Source of the DNA: Rhyzopertha dominica
Taxonomy: Eukaryota; Arthropoda; Insecta; Coleoptera; Bostrichidae
NCBI GenBank assembly: GCA_025024175.1
Contig: QCXZ01000003.1
Span: 34,682,257-34,746,256, forward strand
Direction of reading: 5' to 3'
DNA: 64,000 nucleotides
Notes under the pieces: generated by a model
What the model saw: only the letters and a program-made list of their open reading frames with translations
Told to the model about the DNA's origin: nothing
Database searches by the model: none
Part shown: positions 59,280 to 64,000 of the stretch, piece by piece
How positions within the stretch are numbered: position 1 is the first letter of the stretch
Layout of the letters: every line of letters begins with the position of its first letter
Made by a program: the position numbers and the translations under genes

Positions 59280-59961
59280 TACAGGGTTTCTATAAATGAT
59301 TCATGCAACGCGGGTGGCGCTGATTTCCTGTCGCGTTTTGTAACTGCTGCCAAGCTACAATAAGCATGGCGATTACGCAACATCAATGAACACGATAGTA
59401 CTGAAGGTTGCAGATCAATTTACACTCACGAAGTGGATGGCTTTATAAACATTTTCAAACAAGCTACTGTTCTATTTTTCTTTCAAATATAAGAAATAAT
59501 AATTATAGGTATAGTAGGCTTGTGGCAACCTCTACAGACTATACCCTTGCACTGGAGACGGTTTGCATAGTGCAGCTAACGTTACTATCACATATATTAG
59601 ATTGTGAATTTTACGATTGCGACAGATTAAAAACGTTTAACAGACTTACTGTAGCCACAACCTCACAAGTACGATATATAACCTAAATGTTATACGAAAT
59701 CTTGTCACCCCACAGCTCCGAAATGTGAACTTTCTGCAACCTTAAAGTTGATTATCCCACAAAACACTACAGTATATGCTGAAAATATACACTCGTGGTT
59801 ACTCATATTAAAATATATCAAATAATTGAACAATCGACTGATGACAAGTATATGTCAAAGCAATACTTGTGTTTACTTTCCTGATAGGCGGCAAACTGAT
59901 TTAATCGATAATTTCCATAAGCGCCCTGGATACATGATGAATCACTTATAGAAACCCTGTA
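59280..59961. mobile_element. MITE family M1, copy 4 (inverted, interrupted)
   Basis: Starts TACAGGGTTTCTATAAATG and ends with its inverse at 59961. Relative to copy 1 it is in reverse orientation. The body resumes at the TCACCCCACAGCTCCGAAAT segment near 59704 after about 285 bp of unrelated DNA. Confidence 0.85.
59420..59703. other. About 285-bp insert inside MITE copy 4
   Basis: By comparison with copies 1 and 2, this segment splits the M1 sequence between GTTGCAGATCAAT and CACCCCACAGCTCC. It has no obvious terminal repeats or coding content. It may be another small element or captured DNA. Confidence 0.6.
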
Positions 59962-60838
59962 CAATATCGTGCTTAAAAGCTTACAAAATAACCTAACCTT
60001 TCCCATTACAAAATACAGACATTTGCAGTGCTTACAAACTAATTTTAAGGTTTTAAGTAACACTGTCAATAATCGTTGTATGCTGTTCAACGATTACTGT
60101 GAATTTAAGCGGTTAGGGAAAAGTAGGGTAAAACGGTCGGTAATAACCGATCAGTTATTTAACCAGTTAATAGTTTTGCAATTTACCTAACATGCTAAAC
60201 TTATCTAATTGTCAATCAATTTTAACAGCGTTAATTTAGTAGACGTACCAGCATTAAATAATTTGATTTAAAATTAAAATTTTTGTTCATTATTCCGAAG
60301 GTATTTTGTTGTAGGGGTAATTACCGTTAGCCGCGCTTAGCGCTTATGGTAACCGGGTTTATAACTTCTTATTTTAACCAGTTTCTGTGCCGGTTAAATC
60401 TTAACCTGTTACATAACTAGTTAATTTTTTTACCGGTACCAGTTTGTTGCACAGCGAATAGTAGTCAATAAGGCACGCTTATGTTTTTAGTGCTTGCCAT
60501 TTTCGTGTCGTATTTATGAATACATATTTAAAGTTACTATGCTGTATTTTCACCACGCCAATCAACATCAGTTGGGTTTGTTAGGAACAACTGGGGAGTG
60601 GGAGTTCTATGAATTTAGTGACAGCTTCAAGAAAATCACAGATTTGTCAATGATAGCAAGCTGTTGCCTATGGTTACGGTTAACCGGTTTTGTAACTGGT
60701 TTTATAATTGGTTAGTATTTAACCGATTCCATAAACGGTTAAATAACTGGTTAATCTTTAACCGCTTATTATAGGGTCACTTATTACAGTTAATATTATA
60801 ATATCGTTATCGGTTAACCGTAACCATTGACAGCACTA

Positions 60839-60846
60839 GACCGTAC
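60839..60846. repeat. hAT target site duplication GACCGTAC (right)
   Basis: Partner of 58182-58189. Confidence 0.75.
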
Positions 60847-63800
60847 CAACCTACGTTGTAGTTTGTAAAACTACAGCTAGATGACTTGTAGCGGAGCCTT
60901 CGACATCTACCGAGCCTGGAATTGCATCGCGTGACGTCAAAGTAGTGGCCGATATCGCTGTATAGCGTATATTATGGGAAAATGAGGCCGCCTAGAACTA
61001 TTTGCCGAAACCTCGAGAAAACCGCGACAAGATACGAAAAAACTTACTTGAACAATAATGCGGAGAAAAATTTGCTGTAAAAAAAGTTCACTACGCCATA
61101 TATGTACGAGTATCTGCATTTGTTTAGGCAGGGCGTGGGTTCAAAAAACGCCTCCTAAAGGCATAAGCGCAGTTAGTAACCATTTTATTGGATACCGGGC
61201 ATTTCAAGGAGAACCAGCCACTCGCAATAATTCCTATAGATGATAAATTCTAATACCTAAAATCCTAAAACACGTCGATTTTACTTCGGAGAGGTTATCT
61301 TGTGAAGTAACATTCGAAATTGTCAGCACAACCCTCTACCCCTTATAGCTATCACCCGTAATATATCAAAAGCTGTTTGTAAACTTACATCAAGTTTCAA
61401 GTGATTAAATTTTCAATATTTTCGCATCAACATCCAACGTTGAATCGCGATTCAAATGCTCTGAAGATCTCTGGAGTGAAGTGCTGGCACCTAAATACAA
61501 TTCTTTGTTATAATTCCCCAAGGAAGCTGGTTGCGTTCAAAAACCTTCAACTTGAAATGTCCTTAAAGGAAAACTCTAGGGGTGTCAGATCTGCACACCT
61601 TGCTAGCCGCTGGAAATTAGCGTCAAGGAATTGTCAGTTAATCTTTATTTCACTTCTCACTTGTTCCATGATCTCAGTTAGATTAAGTCAGGATTAACAT
61701 CGCTTTAATATCCGCAGTTATGCTGTTTAACATGGCGAGTTAAAAATAATGTAGACTCGTTTGATGAACCAGTATTGTGAAGAAAATGTCGATTATTGTC
61801 GACTCCAAAGAGTTGCGGTATATTTTTAATAGATTGCGTTTTTTCAATGAGGGCGGCATGGACCAAAACTGCAAGAACAGTAGCTTCATCAGGAACAACT
61901 CGGACGGGTTTGTGTTCTTGATTCTGAAGCGATCCTGTCTCCCCAAACTTTCAGACAACAGACAAGTTATAAGACGTATTTGTGGTTCATCCGGATGCAT
62001 TCCACTGAAGCTGCGAACAGAAGCTCAAGCTCTGTTGTTGTTTTTTGTAAAAAAAAAAACTCACAATTTTGCACATGTTCCTGTATAGTAAACACCATTT
62101 GGATTGCTAAGTAACTTTCAGCAATAGGTAACAATTAATTACAAAAAGCCAACTTTTAATGTAATGCAAATAATGCAATTTATATGGGTCAAGAAATGTG
62201 AGAAAGTTTATAAACCCTTAAAAAATATAAAATTGATTTAGCAGATATCCAGTGATATGTTTTCGTTTTCTTACCAACTTCATACTTAAAAGCATAAAAC
62301 AATAAAATGAGTCAACTTGAACTTTTAAGGAAATGTAAAATTTTCGTATTGAAACTGATTTAACATTTTCTGACAGAAAATTGTTCGTTTTTTTCCTACA
62401 CATTTTTAAAGACAGCTTGGAAAGACCTTGAAAATTAGCTACTCAACCCCTCTTCCTTATTCAAAAATTAAGGATGATATCTATCAAGTATTACCATTTC
62501 TCAGTAATAATACAGATTTCAGCGTCTTGAGTTCAGGCGATATCAGGTGTGCTCAAAATAGAATGTTCGTCTATTATATTTACAGAAGGTGCCTAGTATA
62601 AAATTAATTGATTAATTAATTGATGTGTAAAATTTGCTTTATATCACGTACCTACATCTTGGTCTGCTAAAAGTTTGCGATATGACGATCTTTTGTTGTG
62701 AACAATTAATGGACCAAATAAATTTGAGCAAAAATTAGTTTATTCTTCACACTTGTCAGTGAATTATAGAATACATAGGTATTTACTTGCAGGCAATATC
62801 TTATAAGGGGTACAGATGAGCTCAGCACCAAGCGTAATCCCCTATAAAATAAACAGACCATCTCAGCACCGGAAACTTCAGGTAATTTTGAAGCAACCCT
62901 TCAGATATAGGTGAACTGGTCACTTGATATCCCCAGGCATAGATTTATGGCAGCCAGCGCTTAATTATTGTATTGCCGAAATATATAAACTGCACGGTGA
63001 AGAAACCAAGCAAATTATTATATATAACGAATGGACACATAGCATATAGCACACTTGTTACTGGACACCCTATATACCTACCTACTCAAATGAACGTTTT
63101 ATCATTTCGGTTGGCGCTACACAGATGGATAGNTGTATAGAATAGAACCAGCGTTAACATAAAATGCCAGTTGTAAAAAATTATAAATTTAAGGCGCTGA
63201 AAAGTGAACGGATATTGTGGACCTACACTGATCAGAGAAACAAATTTTAATTGTTTCAAATATGTTATTTTTCTGGCGGCCATATCAATAATTTTCAGAG
63301 CTGAAGCACAAGTTTATTAGAAAAAGATTGACAGTTTTATGAGTACAATTTTATGTACATTTTTTGCTACATTTGCACAAGTTTTTGTTTTTTACTTACA
63401 TCTCGAACTTGAGTTTTTTCTACACAGAACGATATAAAAATTGAGTAATGATTTCTTTGAAGAAATAAATGAGCTGTATGTAAAAACATGTAATTAGCTT
63501 TAAAAACAAACTTTAATGTAATGTATGCAAGGCTTCAAAAATCAAAGGTTTGTCACGATGAAACATCTTTGATTTATTATAAAGTAGAAAATTATTGTAT
63601 ATTACAGTAAAGGTATTAAAAAGTAGTGCTGGTATTAAGATCAGTGGTGCTCAGATGGACTGTCTCAATAGTGCCCAGTTCACCGGTCATTCGCTCATGG
63701 CCAGTGCCGAGTTGGCCTGTCATAAAGTGTAACTAAATTTCTAGAGGATTATTTGGTGCCAAGTTGGCATCCGCCCCTTATAAGGTATGGATATTCGTTG

Positions 63801-63903
63801 GTTTGTAAGGCATATATTTTTGTGTTTTTAATATGATTGTATAATACCTAAACCCAAATGACAAACATCTAATATTGTGGAATCATTTTATTGTCTTTTT
63901 CAG

Positions 63904-64000
63904 ACTAATAAACGTCAACGACTGGTATACACAAAGAAAGTACAATGTGATTTCATGCCTCAACCTCATAGACCGCTGTGATAAGCCATTACAACTACTG
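63904..64000 (+). CDS. METTL9: METTL9 (DREV-type methyltransferase), next exon, runs off the window
   Basis: Begins after TTGTCTTTTTCAG (ending 63903). Its first base completes the codon left open by the previous exon (phase 2). It then reads LINVNDWYTQRKYNVISCLN and LIDRCDKPLQLL to the window end with no stop. VISCLN(L)IDRCD.PL.LL is the strongly conserved METTL9/DREV motif in the second half of the methyltransferase fold. The rest of the C-terminus lies beyond 64000. Confidence 0.95.

Larger units (their letters stand above)
58190..60838. mobile_element. hAT-like element, host of a nested insertion complex
   Basis: The terminal repeat TAGTGCTGTCAAT at 58190-58202 is mirrored by ATTGACAGCACTA at 60826-60838. 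An 8-bp duplication (GACCGTAT/C) flanks it, as expected for hAT. Many AACCGGTTA / GGTTAACCG strings lie between 58940 and 60825 and behave as subterminal repeats. About 1.6 kb of its 2649 bp is foreign: a P-like element, a SINE and a MITE. What remains (about 1 kb) has no recognisable transposase, so the element was non-autonomous. Confidence 0.8.
54625..63903 (+). other. METTL9 intron, 9279 bp, transposon-rich
   Basis: Starts GTAAGT and ends TTGTCTTTTTCAG. The phase (2) agrees with both exons. It contains the MITE at 56309-56843 and the nested hAT complex at 58190-60838. Positions 56880-57320 are GC-richer and look regulatory. Other parts (54630-56300, 57320-58180, 60850-63900) show no exon or clear repeat. 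Confidence 0.85.

Noticed and set aside
1..64000. CRISPR arrays, bacterial operons or a defence-like gene cluster
   Set aside because: The DNA is animal nuclear sequence with spliced exons and eukaryotic transposons; no such structure is present.

Overview
The window looks like insect nuclear DNA. It is AT-rich and gene-poor, is densely packed with transposon remains, and carries two exons of a conserved animal gene with consensus splice sites. A beetle or a related holometabolous insect is a guess from the mix of BEL/Pao, Tc1/mariner-like, hAT and tRNA-SINE families; the sequence does not prove the order. Scattered ambiguous bases (n) show a draft assembly.

The only host gene I can support is a METTL9 (DREV-type) histidine methyltransferase on the + strand. 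One internal exon lies at 54415-54624. The next exon starts at 63904 and runs off the window. Intron phases match and the 9.3-kb intron between them is full of mobile DNA. No upstream exon was recognised in the 54 kb before it.

Layout. 1-5.5 kb: unassigned DNA with decayed LINE pieces (835-1102, 1480-1630) and one copy of a dispersed repeat. 5.5-6 kb: Tc1-like remnant. 7060-14876: a Tc1/mariner-like element with long terminal inverted repeats, split by a complete, very young BEL/Pao retrotransposon (7282-13499; LTRs look identical, target duplication CTGTG) on the minus strand. Its pol is broken by two frame changes. 15-34 kb: mostly unassigned DNA with MITEs, a hAT dimerisation-domain remnant and dispersed repeats. 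34475-36001: a head-to-head block of about 350-bp repeat units flanked by a 13-bp direct repeat. 40-48 kb: SINE, Tc1-like, MITE, Penelope-like and Gypsy-like remains. 50874-51633: a hAT-like element with six TATCGATA sites. 52.7-53.3 kb: another Tc1-like remnant.

Inside the METTL9 intron is a clear nest. A hAT element (58190-60838) holds a THAP-bearing, P-like element (58212-58898), a tRNA-derived SINE (59000-59221) and a MITE (59280-59961), which is itself interrupted by about 285 bp of other DNA. Target duplications support most of these insertions. I found no new enzymatic or defence system; the interest lies in the transposon nesting, the inverted satellite block and the frame-broken young BEL copy.
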